Assembly: GCA_003153935.1 (NCBI GenBank)
Contig: PMCA01000004.1
Location: 306-64,305, forward strand
DNA: 64,000 nt
Origin: Elusimicrobiota bacterium
Lineage (GTDB): Bacteria; CAYTYR01; UBA6262
Direction: 5' to 3'
The stretch's first letter is position 1. Every line of letters begins with the position of its first letter. Under the pieces are notes generated by a model. It saw nothing but the letters and a program-made list of their open reading frames with translations. It did no database searches and was not told the DNA's origin. The position numbers and the translations under genes are program-made. Positions 1-8,380 of this stretch are shown piece by piece.

Positions 1-26
1 GTATCGGCAAGTAGATATACATGGAA

Positions 27-63
27 TCCGGGGACATTTTGTAATGAGTATTATGTCCCCGGA
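27..63. repeat. Perfect inverted repeat (11-bp stem)
   Basis: Arms TCCGGGGACAT (27-37) and ATGTCCCCGGA (53-63) flank a 15-nt loop. No T-run follows on either strand, so a simple Rho-independent terminator is not supported. It looks like a REP-type intergenic palindrome. The bases before it hold no recognisable gene end. Confidence 0.5.
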
Positions 64-118
64 TATCCCCCGGATATACGAATGCTAACGGAACAAAAGC
101 AGTTTCAAGGAGGGTTTT

Positions 119-286
119 ATGAGAGGGCTATTAGGTTTATTGATATTGGTTTTGGACATTATCGCTATCGTTGATGTCCTGAAGAGTTCAATGGATACAG
201 GCAAAAAAGCCTTGTGGATCATATTGATAATTATATTGCCGGTAATCGGTATGGCGCTTTATTTCCTGATCGGCAAGAAAACATAG
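119..286 (+). CDS. Small membrane protein with PLDc_N domain
   Basis: This is a 55-residue protein with two hydrophobic segments (about residues 3-20 and 32-50). The second has the W-(hydrophobic)-LPVIGMALYFLIGKK pattern of the PLDc_N family (Pfam PF13396), the membrane anchor found at the N-terminus of cardiolipin synthases and also as a stand-alone protein. There is no phospholipase D catalytic domain, so no enzymatic function can be given. The ATG is preceded by a strong AAGGAGGG at 107-114. The next gene, also a tiny membrane protein, starts 22 nt after its stop. Confidence 0.8.
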   Translation: MRGLLGLLILVLDIIAIVDVLKSSMDTGKKALWIILIIILPVIGMALYFLIGKKT

Positions 287-308
287 TCCCTAAGAACGGG
301 GAGGATTT

Positions 309-503
309 ATGAATAAAAGCATATCCATTGCATTGTTGGTTGCAGGAGTGGTTTTGTTAGTGTTTGGTTATAACGCCTACCATTCAGCGGCTTCAGACGT
401 TTCTCGCTTCTTCACGGGTGAAGCTACCAACAAGGCGATGTGGCTTCTGGGTTGCGGATTCATCGCCGGCATCGCCGGTTTAGTAGGCGTAGTCAAAAAG
501 TAA
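309..503 (+). CDS. DUF3185 family small membrane protein
   Basis: This 64-residue protein has an N-terminal hydrophobic segment (about 6-22), a central [17 protein letters not shown] stretch, and a second hydrophobic segment (about 44-60). The SDVSRFFTG core is typical of DUF3185 (PF11381), a family of small inner-membrane proteins of unknown role that often neighbour stress or envelope genes. It follows the PLDc_N gene closely on the same strand and has a GGGGAGG ribosome-binding site. The family call is from motif recognition. The function is unknown. Confidence 0.75.
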   Translation: MNKSISIALLVAGVVLLVFGYNAYHSAASDVSRFFTGEATNKAMWLLGCGFIAGIAGLVGVVKK

Positions 504-561
504 GAGAAAATTCAAAGATCGCGTAGCATTAGTTTTTGTCTTGATCCAGGAGAGATCTATC

Positions 562-2382
562 ATGGAGATGGGTATTTCGGTTCAAAATTCTAAAAATGGA
601 ATCATTTGGGCAGATCCCCAGACCGGCTTGATCATAAACTGCAACAAAGCAGCGGAGATACTATTTAAATCAAGCAAGGAAGAAATTATCGGGCGGCATC
701 ATTCCACTATTTATGCGTCACAACAAGCAAGATATTACGCTGATATGTTCATGAAACTCACCCAGAAATATGGGGTGATTGATGAAGAAACAGAAGTGAT
801 TTCAGGATCAGGGACAATAAGTTTTGTCCAGATGACTTCCGCGTTAACTATTATAGAAGGCAAACAAATAATTCAGGAAATATTTCATGATATTGATGAT
901 AGCCGTAAAATAGCAGGCAAACTGCAGGGAAGCGAAGAGCGGGAGAAAGACGAAGAAGAGCTGCGCTTTTCCGAATCACGTTATCGCCGGCTTTTTGAAA
1001 CAGCGCAGGACGGAATATTAATTCTAGACGCAGACACCGGATATATCGTTGATGTTAACCCCTATTTGATCGATATGCTGGGGTATCCACGCGACGAATT
1101 TGTGGGCAAAAAACTGTGGGAGATCGGGCCTATAAAAGATGTTGAGCGAAGCAAGAATGCTTTTCTTGAGCTGCAGGACAAAAAGTATATCCGGTATGAA
1201 AATATGCCCTTGCAAACAAAAAGCGGGGAAAATATAGATGTTGAATTCGTTAGCAATGTATACGGCGTTGATCACCAAAAGGTGATCCAGTGCAATATCC
1301 GCAATATCACCGAACGCAAAAATATGGAAAAAGCTCTTCTGGAGAGCAAGGAACGCTTTAAAGAAATGAGTTTTCATGACTCCCTGACCGGTCTTTATAA
1401 CCGGACCTATTTTACGGAGACCATGGCCCGCTTGGATAGGGATCTCGCCCGTTCAGCTCCGGTGAGTATAATGTCTATCGATATAGACGGGCTGAAACTG
1501 ATAAATGACACATTTGGGCATCAGGCTGGCGATGCCTTATTAAAGGCGGCTGCGGAAATAATACTAAAACCATTTAGACGCATCGATATCGTTGCCCGGT
1601 TAGGCGGAGATGAATTCTGCGTCATCCTGCCGCGTACTGATAATCATGCCGCCCTCGAAAAAAAGAATGAAATAACCAAAATAGTCAATGAGTATAGCAA
1701 TGAAAATCCGGCCATCCACCTGCATATGTCCATCGGTGTGGCTACATCTCAGGATGATGAAAACGAAAATATCTATGGCCTTTATCAACGGGCAGATGAA
1801 GAAATGTATAGGATTAAAAATATCCATACGACGCACCCTAAAGATGAAATTGTCGATATCTTATTGACCGCATTGGCAGAAAGGGACTTTATAAACCAGG
1901 GGCATGCTGAACGGCTGGCAAAAATGGCTGAGACGATCGCGACTAAAATGCATCTACCCGATGATGTGAGAAAAAAATTGATCCTTTTGGCCAAGGTGCA
2001 CGACCTGGGGAAGGTAAGTATCCCGGATAAAATACTGTTCAAGCCCGATTTCTTGACTGATGAAGAAAGAGCCAAGATGAAGGAGCATGCCCAAAAAGGA
2101 TATAACATCGCCAATCGTTCAAAGGAATTGTCCCCTATTGCCGATCTTATTCTCCATCATCATGAATTCTGGGACGGGCAGGGATATCCCGGGGGATTGC
2201 AAGGCGAACAAATACCTCTGGAGGACAGATTATTCTCAATAATGGATGCCTATGATGCCCTGACCAATATGAGGCCTTATCGAAAAGGCATGAGCAAACA
2301 TGAAGCTTTGGCCGAGTTGAAAAATAAATCAGGAACCCAGTTTGAGCCAAAACTTTTAGCTGAATCTATGCGGTATATATAA
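562..2382 (+). CDS. PAS-PAS-GGDEF-HD-GYP c-di-GMP signalling protein
   Basis: This protein of about 606 residues has two N-terminal PAS sensor domains (about 5-110 and 135-260), a GGDEF diguanylate cyclase domain (about 275-430, with intact RLGGDEF) and a C-terminal HD-GYP phosphodiesterase domain (about 445-600). The phosphodiesterase domain has [19 protein letters not shown] and the [13 protein letters not shown] trailer. Both the synthesis and degradation motifs are intact, so it could make or break c-di-GMP according to the PAS input. No membrane segment is evident, so it is probably cytoplasmic. A TTG at 541 is in frame, but ATG 562 is preferred because CAGGAGAG at 547-554 sits at normal spacing before it. 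A small secreted protein gene follows after 20 nt. Confidence 0.9.
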   Translation: MEMGISVQNSKNGIIWADPQTGLIINCNKAAEILFKSSKEEIIGRHHSTIYASQQARYYADMFMKLTQKYGVIDEETEVISGSGTISFVQMTSALTIIEGKQIIQEIFHDIDDSRKIAGKLQGSEEREKDEEELRFSESRYRRLFETAQDGILILDADTGYIVDVNPYLIDMLGYPRDEFVGKKLWEIGPIKDVERSKNAFLELQDKKYIRYENMPLQTKSGENIDVEFVSNVYGVDHQKVIQCNIRNITERKNMEKALLESKERFKEMSFHDSLTGLYNRTYFTETMARLDRDLARSAPVSIMSIDIDGLKLINDTFGHQAGDALLKAAAEIILKPFRRIDIVARLGGDEFCVILPRTDNHAALEKKNEITKIVNEYSNENPAIHLHMSIGVATSQDDENENIYGLYQRADEEMYRIKNIHTTHPKDEIVDILLTALAERDFINQGHAERLAKMAETIATKMHLPDDVRKKLILLAKVHDLGKVSIPDKILFKPDFLTDEERAKMKEHAQKGYNIANRSKELSPIADLILHHHEFWDGQGYPGGLQGEQIPLEDRLFSIMDAYDALTNMRPYRKGMSKHEALAELKNKSGTQFEPKLLAESMRYI

Positions 2383-2402
2383 TAAAGATACAAGGAGGTT
2401 TT

Positions 2403-2912
2403 ATGAAAAACTTAATTCGCTTGTTCGTGATTTTAGTTTCACTTTTCATCGGCGTTACCCTGGCCCAGGCCGCGGACGTAGGGTTTAGTCTTAACGTCAA
2501 TGTAGGTGAACCACCTGTTTTTATCGCTCCTCCGTCGCTTGGTTTCTATGTAGCGGTAGGAGTGCCTTACGATATGTTCCTGATCGACACGAATTATTAT
2601 ATGTACCGGGGCGGCGGGTGGTACGTGAGCTCCGGTTATAACGGCCCCTGGGCAGTAGTGCAATACAATCGCCTGCCACGGAGCCTGAGAAGTCACAAGT
2701 ACAAACAGATCATCAGTATCAGGGATCAAGAGTACCGGAATTATAGACAAGACCAGAATCATTACCGGGGTAAGCAATATAGACCGGAAAAACACGGGCA
2801 GCAGCAAGGAAACCAGGGAAATAGCCGTATGCAAGAAGGAAATAACGGTAATAATGGGAATAACGATAATAACGGCGGTGGAAACCGTGGTCAAGGACAT
2901 GGAAATAAGTGA
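2403..2912 (+). CDS. Secreted protein with Asn/Gly-rich tail
   Basis: This 169-residue protein has a clear signal peptide (cleavage probably after AQA at about residue 24). A compact region follows (about 45-100) with the pattern YYMYRGGGWYVSSGYNGPW, resembling short aromatic repeats seen in small periplasmic or outer-membrane proteins of Deltaproteobacteria. The C-terminal 70 residues are basic, then low-complexity Asn/Gly/Gln, and probably disordered. It has a strong AAGGAGG ribosome-binding site just after the c-di-GMP gene. The next gene is an OmpA-type protein, so an envelope-surface role is likely, but no specific function is recognisable. Confidence 0.75.
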   Translation: MKNLIRLFVILVSLFIGVTLAQAADVGFSLNVNVGEPPVFIAPPSLGFYVAVGVPYDMFLIDTNYYMYRGGGWYVSSGYNGPWAVVQYNRLPRSLRSHKYKQIISIRDQEYRNYRQDQNHYRGKQYRPEKHGQQQGNQGNSRMQEGNNGNNGNNDNNGGGNRGQGHGNK

Positions 2913-2949
2913 CACCCGACAGAAATAAAAAAAATGGAGGATAATTATT

Positions 2950-3954
2950 GTGAAAAAAATATTTTGCACAATTATTAGTGTCATGTTCCTGTTAATTATG
3001 GGCAGCGTTGTATCCGCGCAGGTGAGACCCTGCACATTCTATTTAACTCCCTACATCGGAGAGTTCGAGTTCGACGAAAACCAGGAACTCAAAGACACGC
3101 CCGTATATGGTCTTAGCCTGGGATACAATTTCACCAAGTATCTCGGATTGGAAGCCGCCGGAGACTATATGTCCACAAATTATAAGCTGACTGTGCCTGA
3201 TTCACAGGAAGCCAAGGTAGTTAATTATCGCTTTGACGGTATTCTTAACCTGCTTCCGGATAACCGCCTGGTCCCATTTGTTTTCGCCGGGTATGGCGGC
3301 CAGCTTATCGATTATCCTAAGTCCGTTACCAATAAAAATGTTTCTGCCCTTGACTATGGCGTTGGCTTAAGGTTTTTCTTTACCGAAGACCTGGCTCTGC
3401 GGGCCGACGCCCGGCAGATCCATATCTTCGATGACAGCATGCAGGATGAAGAATACACGCTGGGATTGTCTTTCTATTTCGGCGGCGCCAAAACGGCTTC
3501 TGTGGCTATAGCCGAACCACCGAAGGTGGTCATCCTGGCCTCTGAACCACAGGTAGAAGAAAAAGTTAAGGTCGCGGCCGTTGAGCCGACGATCATTGTT
3601 CTGGCTTTTGAGGACGTGCATTTCGATTTCGATAAATCCACCCTAAAACCGGAAGCCCAGGCGATCCTGAAAAGGAATATCCAGCTGCTGAAAGATAACC
3701 CTAACGCTCAAATCCGTGTAGCCGGGTATACCTCTGCTTCCGGAACAGAAGACTACAACCAAAAATTGAGTGAGAGAAGGGCGAATGCCGTAGAAGAATA
3801 TCTCGTTAGCGAAGGCTTAATTTCGCAGGATAGGCTCTCTATGATCGGTTATGGCAAGACAAACCCGGCCATGTATGAAGCAGCACCGAAAGAGCTTTAC
3901 TCAAAAGCGGCCAAGGCTAATATGAGAGTTCTTTTTGAAATTATCGTAAAATAG
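2950..3954 (+). CDS. OmpA-family outer membrane protein
   Basis: A GTG-started 334-residue protein has a signal peptide (about 1-23) and an 8-strand-like beta-barrel region of alternating aromatic/hydrophobic segments (about 28-178, ending GLSFYFGG). A linker follows, then a C-terminal OmpA peptidoglycan-binding domain (about 215-334). That domain shows the expected HFDFDKSTLKPEA start and the LSERRANAVEEYL helix carrying the conserved Arg. It should anchor the outer membrane to peptidoglycan non-covalently. AATGGAGG at 2933-2940 supports the GTG. The downstream DUF3943 gene starts 8 nt after its stop, so they are co-transcribed. Confidence 0.9.
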   Translation: MKKIFCTIISVMFLLIMGSVVSAQVRPCTFYLTPYIGEFEFDENQELKDTPVYGLSLGYNFTKYLGLEAAGDYMSTNYKLTVPDSQEAKVVNYRFDGILNLLPDNRLVPFVFAGYGGQLIDYPKSVTNKNVSALDYGVGLRFFFTEDLALRADARQIHIFDDSMQDEEYTLGLSFYFGGAKTASVAIAEPPKVVILASEPQVEEKVKVAAVEPTIIVLAFEDVHFDFDKSTLKPEAQAILKRNIQLLKDNPNAQIRVAGYTSASGTEDYNQKLSERRANAVEEYLVSEGLISQDRLSMIGYGKTNPAMYEAAPKELYSKAAKANMRVLFEIIVK

Positions 3955-3962
3955 GAGACCTT

Positions 3963-5708
3963 ATGAAACGTACTGGGGAAAAATTCAAGGCAATATTTGC
4001 CGCACTCTTGTTTGGGGTGACGATCGCGGTCAGCGGTTGGGTCTTTGCCGAAGGAAAGAGTATCTCCGGCACTGTCAAGGATCTATCTAATGACAAGGGT
4101 ATCCCGGGTGTAACCGTCGTGATAAAAGAGGCAGATACCGGTAAATTAGCAGGGAAAAGCGCTACCGATGCTGCGGGTAAATATTCAGTGGGTATTGCAG
4201 CATTGGGTAAATATACTCTGGTGGCGTCAAAATATGGATATAAATATGTGACAGCCTTGAATGTGATCGAGCTTTCCGATATAACCCAGAATCCGACTGT
4301 AAATGTCTCTCTGGGCAGGTACTCGTGGTTGAGGTTAAAGGCCGAGGGGCCAACCCCGCCGCTATATTGGGATACGGAGTCCGGCAAGAGCTACATTATA
4401 CCGGCCTTAGAGATCCCGGCTTTGATCCTTGCACTTAATGGGGCCGACAGGCTCATTTTTCCTAATCAAATGGAAGATGGGAAAAAAGTTTATAGTTCTA
4501 CCTGGAAAACCACCCGGGATCATGTTCTCCATGGACCCTGGACAGTCGACACAGACGCTTTCTCCATAAACCAGTTCGGTCATCCTTATCAGGGAACACT
4601 TTACTATGGATTCGCCCGCTCGGCTGGCCTGAATTTCTGGGAATCGTATCTTTATACCAACGCGGGCAGTTTGATCTGGGAAACGGCTGGTGAGACCACG
4701 CGTCCATCCATCAATGACCAGATCGCCAGTGGCACTGGCGGCAGCTTCTTCGGTGAGGCGCTCTTCAGGATGTCCAGCCTGGTGCTGGAGGGCAGCGGCG
4801 ACAAACCAGGATTCTGGCGCGAAACTTGCGCAGCCATACTCTGTCCATCCATGGAGTTTAATCGTTTGGCCAATGGAGACCGGTTCAAACCTGTATTTCC
4901 CAGCAACAATCCGGCCATCGCCTGGCGCCTGCGGCTCGGCGGTAGCCTGAATTCGCACCTGAAAGACAAAGGCCTTGATACTCTTATCAACAAGAATCAG
5001 GTGACTGCGGACTACGCTATAGCTTACGGGCTACCCGGAAAACCAGATTATAGCTACGATCGTCCTTTTGACTATTTTAATTTTGAATTCTCCACACTTG
5101 GCAAGGCAAAAAACCCCTTTGATAACATCATGCTCCGCGGCTTACTCTTAGGAACAGACTACGAAGCTGGTGACAACTATCGCGGGATTTGGGGTCTTTA
5201 TGGCGGTTATGATTATATATCGCCGCAAATCTTCCGCGTTGCGGGCACTTCAGCATCTTTCGGTACCACCTACCAATGGTGGCTTACGCGAGCGATAGCG
5301 CTCCAGGGCTCGGCACTCGGCGGTGTAGGTTATGCCGCGGCCGGAAATGTCACCCCGGATGCTGAACGCGACTATCATTTTGGCATCGCTCCGCAGGGGC
5401 TCATCGCTCTCCGCTGCATCTTTGACGACATAGCTATGATAGACTTAACAGAACGCGCGTTTTATATAACCGGCGCGGGTGGGAATGACCCTGGTGGCAG
5501 GGAGGACATCAATCGACTGAACGTGGGATTAACTGTGCACATTTATCACCGGCAAGCCATTGGAATACAATACATCGGCAACATCCGTAATGCTCGTTAT
5601 CCCGATCGGCCTGACAGTCACCAGTCGTTAGGGACCTATGCTCTCGTTTACACGATACTCGGCGATTCCGGGTTCGGCCAGGTGGAGTGGCGCGACGGCG
5701 TTAAGTGA
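3963..5708 (+). CDS. DUF3943 outer-membrane-type protein with carboxypeptidase-regulatory-like domain
   Basis: This 581-residue protein has a signal peptide (about 1-30) and a beta-sandwich CarboxypepD_reg-like domain (about 34-115, with SGTVKD and GKYSV/GKYTLVA patterns). The large remainder contains the DUF3943 (PF13084) signature: DAFSINQFGHPYQGTLYYGFARS and then WETAGETTRPSINDQI (about 195-260). The C-terminal half is rich in alternating aromatic beta strands, consistent with an outer-membrane barrel. Its ribosome-binding site TAGGAG overlaps the stop of the OmpA gene. DUF3943 has no established biochemical function. The two lipid-phosphatase-type genes downstream suggest an envelope lipid or surface role, which is inference. 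Confidence 0.8.
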   Translation: MKRTGEKFKAIFAALLFGVTIAVSGWVFAEGKSISGTVKDLSNDKGIPGVTVVIKEADTGKLAGKSATDAAGKYSVGIAALGKYTLVASKYGYKYVTALNVIELSDITQNPTVNVSLGRYSWLRLKAEGPTPPLYWDTESGKSYIIPALEIPALILALNGADRLIFPNQMEDGKKVYSSTWKTTRDHVLHGPWTVDTDAFSINQFGHPYQGTLYYGFARSAGLNFWESYLYTNAGSLIWETAGETTRPSINDQIASGTGGSFFGEALFRMSSLVLEGSGDKPGFWRETCAAILCPSMEFNRLANGDRFKPVFPSNNPAIAWRLRLGGSLNSHLKDKGLDTLINKNQVTADYAIAYGLPGKPDYSYDRPFDYFNFEFSTLGKAKNPFDNIMLRGLLLGTDYEAGDNYRGIWGLYGGYDYISPQIFRVAGTSASFGTTYQWWLTRAIALQGSALGGVGYAAAGNVTPDAERDYHFGIAPQGLIALRCIFDDIAMIDLTERAFYITGAGGNDPGGREDINRLNVGLTVHIYHRQAIGIQYIGNIRNARYPDRPDSHQSLGTYALVYTILGDSGFGQVEWRDGVK

Positions 5709-5742
5709 TTTGAAGACAAATATGAATAGAAGGGAATCAACC

Positions 5743-6303
5743 ATGAAATGCGCTCAGAGAGTTATGACACTGATACTGTTCGTGGCTCTTTTTTGTTTCT
5801 CCGGGGCCTCAAAAGCTCGAGCTTCATCGGAATCACCAGGGGATGTTTTTAGGAACTTTAGCGATGTTTTAATCTATATGGTGCCATCGGTAGCTTTTGG
5901 CATGACCCTTAATGAGAAAGACAATACGGGCACATGGCAATTCGCTGAGTCCGCGGTGGTAACGATGGGGATCTGCACTGGCTTAAAATACACGGTGAAG
6001 GAACGCCGGCCCGATGGAAACAAACAATCATTTCCCTCCGGGCACGTGGCGATTGTTGTCCAGAGCGCTGAATTCATGCGCAAGCGTTATGGGTGGGCAT
6101 ATGGTCTCCCTGCCTACGCTGTGGCAACGTATGTGGGATTTAGTCGCGCAGAAACCGGTGCGCATTATACGCGGGATATTCTAGCGGGCGCGTTAATTGC
6201 CTTTGTCAGCACTGATTTGATCACGACAAAGTACGAAGGCTGGAATGTTCAGCCAGTAATGAGCTCTGCATATATGGGCATCAATCTGAGCCGTAATTGG
6301 TAG
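5743..6303 (+). CDS. PAP2-family phosphatase (copy 1)
   Basis: This protein of about 186 residues has an N-terminal signal/anchor segment and all three PAP2 (type 2 phosphatidic acid phosphatase) motifs: KYTVKERRP (K-x6-RP), PSGH, and SRAETGAHYTRD (SR-x5-H-x3-D). The catalytic His residues are present, so it is probably an active lipid-phosphate or undecaprenyl-pyrophosphate-type phosphatase facing the periplasm. An upstream in-frame extension to 5638 exists. ATG 5743 is chosen because AGAAGGGAA precedes it exactly as in the paralogue that follows. Few membrane spans are evident for a PAP2 enzyme, so it resembles the shorter secreted class. Confidence 0.88.
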   Translation: MKCAQRVMTLILFVALFCFSGASKARASSESPGDVFRNFSDVLIYMVPSVAFGMTLNEKDNTGTWQFAESAVVTMGICTGLKYTVKERRPDGNKQSFPSGHVAIVVQSAEFMRKRYGWAYGLPAYAVATYVGFSRAETGAHYTRDILAGALIAFVSTDLITTKYEGWNVQPVMSSAYMGINLSRNW

Positions 6304-6333
6304 AACGAATTTAAAATAGAAGGGAATTACACC

Positions 6334-6900
6334 ATGAAATGCGCTCAGCGAGTTGTTACGCTAATCCTGTTAGCGTCGCTTTTTTGCTTCTCCGGAGTTT
6401 CGATAGTTCGAGCGGCCGGGGAATCGAATACGCCGACTGACGTTATAAAGAACATTGGCGATGTTCTGATCTATATCGTGCCATCGGCAGCTTTTGGCAT
6501 GACCCTAGGGGATAAAGATTATGAAGGCATGAAGCAACTCACTGAGTCCGCGGTGTTGGGAATGGGAATCGTCACCACCTTAAAATACACGGTGCATTCA
6601 ACCCGGCCCAACGGGAATTCTCAATCATTTCCCTCCGGGCACGCGGCGATTACTGTTCTGAGCGCTGAATTCCTGTACAAGCGTTATGGTTGGCAGTATG
6701 GTCTCCCGGCCTACGTTATAGCAACTTATGTGTCGTACAGCCGCGTTCAGTCCAAGCAGCATTATATCCGGGATGTTTTAACCGGCGCGGCGATTGGCTT
6801 TGCCAGCTCTTTTTATCTTACCGATCCGAACAAAAGCTGGAATATCCAGCCAGTGGCCGGGCAGGCGTATTTGGGCCTGCAAATGACCCATAGCTGGTAA
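6334..6900 (+). CDS. PAP2-family phosphatase (copy 2, tandem paralogue)
   Basis: This 188-residue protein is closely similar to the preceding gene along its whole length and starts with the same MKCAQRV signal region. All motifs are intact: KYTVHSTRP, PSGH, and SRVQSKQHYIRD. Even the ribosome-binding site (AGAAGGGAAT) is duplicated, so this is a recent tandem duplication including the leader. The two proteins differ most between the first and second motifs and at the C-terminus. It is the last gene of the envelope cluster, ahead of a strong terminator. Confidence 0.88.
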   Translation: MKCAQRVVTLILLASLFCFSGVSIVRAAGESNTPTDVIKNIGDVLIYIVPSAAFGMTLGDKDYEGMKQLTESAVLGMGIVTTLKYTVHSTRPNGNSQSFPSGHAAITVLSAEFLYKRYGWQYGLPAYVIATYVSYSRVQSKQHYIRDVLTGAAIGFASSFYLTDPNKSWNIQPVAGQAYLGLQMTHSW

Positions 6901-6920
6901 AACTGGCGGAAGAACCTATT

Positions 6921-6949
6921 AAAACCACGCGAAAAGCGTGGTTTTTTTA
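6921..6949 (+). terminator. Rho-independent terminator
   Basis: The stem AAAACCACGC (6921-6930) pairs perfectly with GCGTGGTTTT (6936-6945) around a 5-nt loop and runs into further T residues. It closes the envelope cluster that ends with the second PAP2 gene. Confidence 0.92.
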
Positions 6950-6984
6950 TTGGCCGCTATATCCGATAATTTTGCTCTCGCTTT

Positions 6985-7014
6985 TTGTATTTTTAGGGCT
7001 GTTTATGGTATAAT
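6985..7014 (+). promoter_or_regulatory. Candidate sigma-70 promoter, extended -10
   Basis: A perfect TATAAT (7009-7014) is preceded by TG one base upstream (7006-7007), an extended -10. The best -35 is weak, TTGTAT at 6985-6990 with 18-bp spacing. It lies between the terminator and the rubredoxin-type reductase gene starting at 7052. Confidence 0.6.
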
Positions 7015-7051
7015 AAAAAAGATAACTATTTACTTTTAAACGGAGGTACCG

Positions 7052-8314
7052 GTGAAGATCATAATTATCGGCAACGGGGTCAGCGGAGTGACGGTTGCCA
7101 AATTCCTGCGCACCCAAAGCGAAGAAGCGGATATAACCATAGTTTCGGAGGAAAAGGATCACTATTATCCCCGGCCGATCCTGATCGAATTCCTGGCCGG
7201 CCGGGTCAAGAGGGAAGAGATATACTTTTACCCGTCCAGCTGGTATGAAGAGAAAAAGATCAAAGTGATACTCGGCAAAAAAGTCACGGGCCTAAAATTA
7301 AAGGAAAGAAAACTGGAATTGGAAGACGGGCAGGAATTGGCCTATGACCAGCTGGTTCTGGCCACTGGCGCTAAGAGCAACCAGTTAACCATAACCGGTT
7401 ATGATAAACCCGGCGTTTTTGTCTTGAGAACCGTGGCCGATGCTCAGAGCATAAAGGCTTACCTCGCTAACCTGGACGTATATTCCTTGGTGGACGCCAA
7501 AAGCGTGGCGGAATCAAGCCAGAAGAAAAAAGCCGTTATCATCGGCGGCGGGTACCTGGGTCTGGAAACCGCCTGCGCGCTAAAGGATGCGGGACTGGAC
7601 TGCACCGTGCTGGAAAACCATGCGGACATTCTGTCGAGGCAGATAGATACCGCCGGAGCTAAGATACTGCAAAATAAGCTGGAGACCATGAGCCTTAAGT
7701 TCAGGACCGGGGTGGAATGCGAAGAAATAGTAGGTAATAATATGGTGCAGGGGATCAGGATCAAAGGCGGGGAAGTCATACCGGCGAACATAGTGATCAT
7801 GGCTGCCGGGGCGTGTCCCAACCTGGAGCTGGCGCAGGTCGCCGACCTGCACAGGGAAAAAGGTGTTTTGGTTAACAAATATATGCGTACGGAAAATGAT
7901 TTTATTTACGCCTGCGGCGACGTAGCGGAGGCGGAAGGAACCGTTTACGGAATAATCCCGGTTTGCCTGGCGCAAGCGCAGGTAGCCGCTTATAACGTGC
8001 TGAATGGTCCCAAGCTGGTCTATAAGGGAACCTTGCCCACCACCACTTTGAAGATCGCCGACCTGGACCTGACCTGCCTGGGTAATTCTAACCCGGTGCC
8101 GAATACTTTTGAATCGATAAGCAAGGATGACCAGGAGAAGGGCACTTACAAGAAACTTATCCTTAAATCCAATAAGGTGATAGGCGCCATTCTACTGGGC
8201 GACCGGAAGAATGTCCTGACCTGGACCAAGATAATAAACCAGGGTATAGATATCGGACGTTTTAAAGACAAGATACTGAACAGCGATTTTGACCTGACGC
8301 AGGTGTTCAAGTAA
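7052..8314 (+). CDS. FAD/NAD(P)-dependent oxidoreductase (rubredoxin/nitrite reductase-like)
   Basis: A GTG-started 420-residue flavoprotein of the pyridine nucleotide-disulphide oxidoreductase family. The FAD-binding GNGVSG is at residues 7-12 and a second Rossmann GGGYLGLE is near 170 for NAD(P)H. The ATGA motif (about 105) and the terminal FAD motif with ACGDVAE (about 290) are present. There is no redox-active CxxC, which places it with NADH:rubredoxin oxidoreductase and NirB-N-type enzymes rather than thioredoxin or lipoamide reductases. A rubrerythrin lies 6.5 kb downstream, so electron delivery to rubredoxin/rubrerythrin for peroxide detoxification is plausible. CGGAGG supports the GTG. 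Confidence 0.82.
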   Translation: MKIIIIGNGVSGVTVAKFLRTQSEEADITIVSEEKDHYYPRPILIEFLAGRVKREEIYFYPSSWYEEKKIKVILGKKVTGLKLKERKLELEDGQELAYDQLVLATGAKSNQLTITGYDKPGVFVLRTVADAQSIKAYLANLDVYSLVDAKSVAESSQKKKAVIIGGGYLGLETACALKDAGLDCTVLENHADILSRQIDTAGAKILQNKLETMSLKFRTGVECEEIVGNNMVQGIRIKGGEVIPANIVIMAAGACPNLELAQVADLHREKGVLVNKYMRTENDFIYACGDVAEAEGTVYGIIPVCLAQAQVAAYNVLNGPKLVYKGTLPTTTLKIADLDLTCLGNSNPVPNTFESISKDDQEKGTYKKLILKSNKVIGAILLGDRKNVLTWTKIINQGIDIGRFKDKILNSDFDLTQVFK

Positions 8315-8321
8315 AGAAAAA

Positions 8322-8355
8322 GATTACCCAGATTTTAAAAGCGATTACACAGATT
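8322..8355. repeat. Two tandem copies of GATTAC(C/A)CAGATT
   Basis: Copies at 8322-8334 and 8343-8355 differ by one base and are spaced 21 bp apart, in the gap between the reductase and copA. From memory this resembles an intergenic tandem repeat common in metagenome-assembled genomes. No function is known to me. Confidence 0.5.
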
Positions 8356-8380
8356 AGAACAGAAGCTTAATGAGGAATAT

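Noticed and set aside
2439-3035. 198-codon open frame on the minus strand
   Set aside because: It is antisense to two well-supported secreted proteins, has no family resemblance and no ribosome-binding site.
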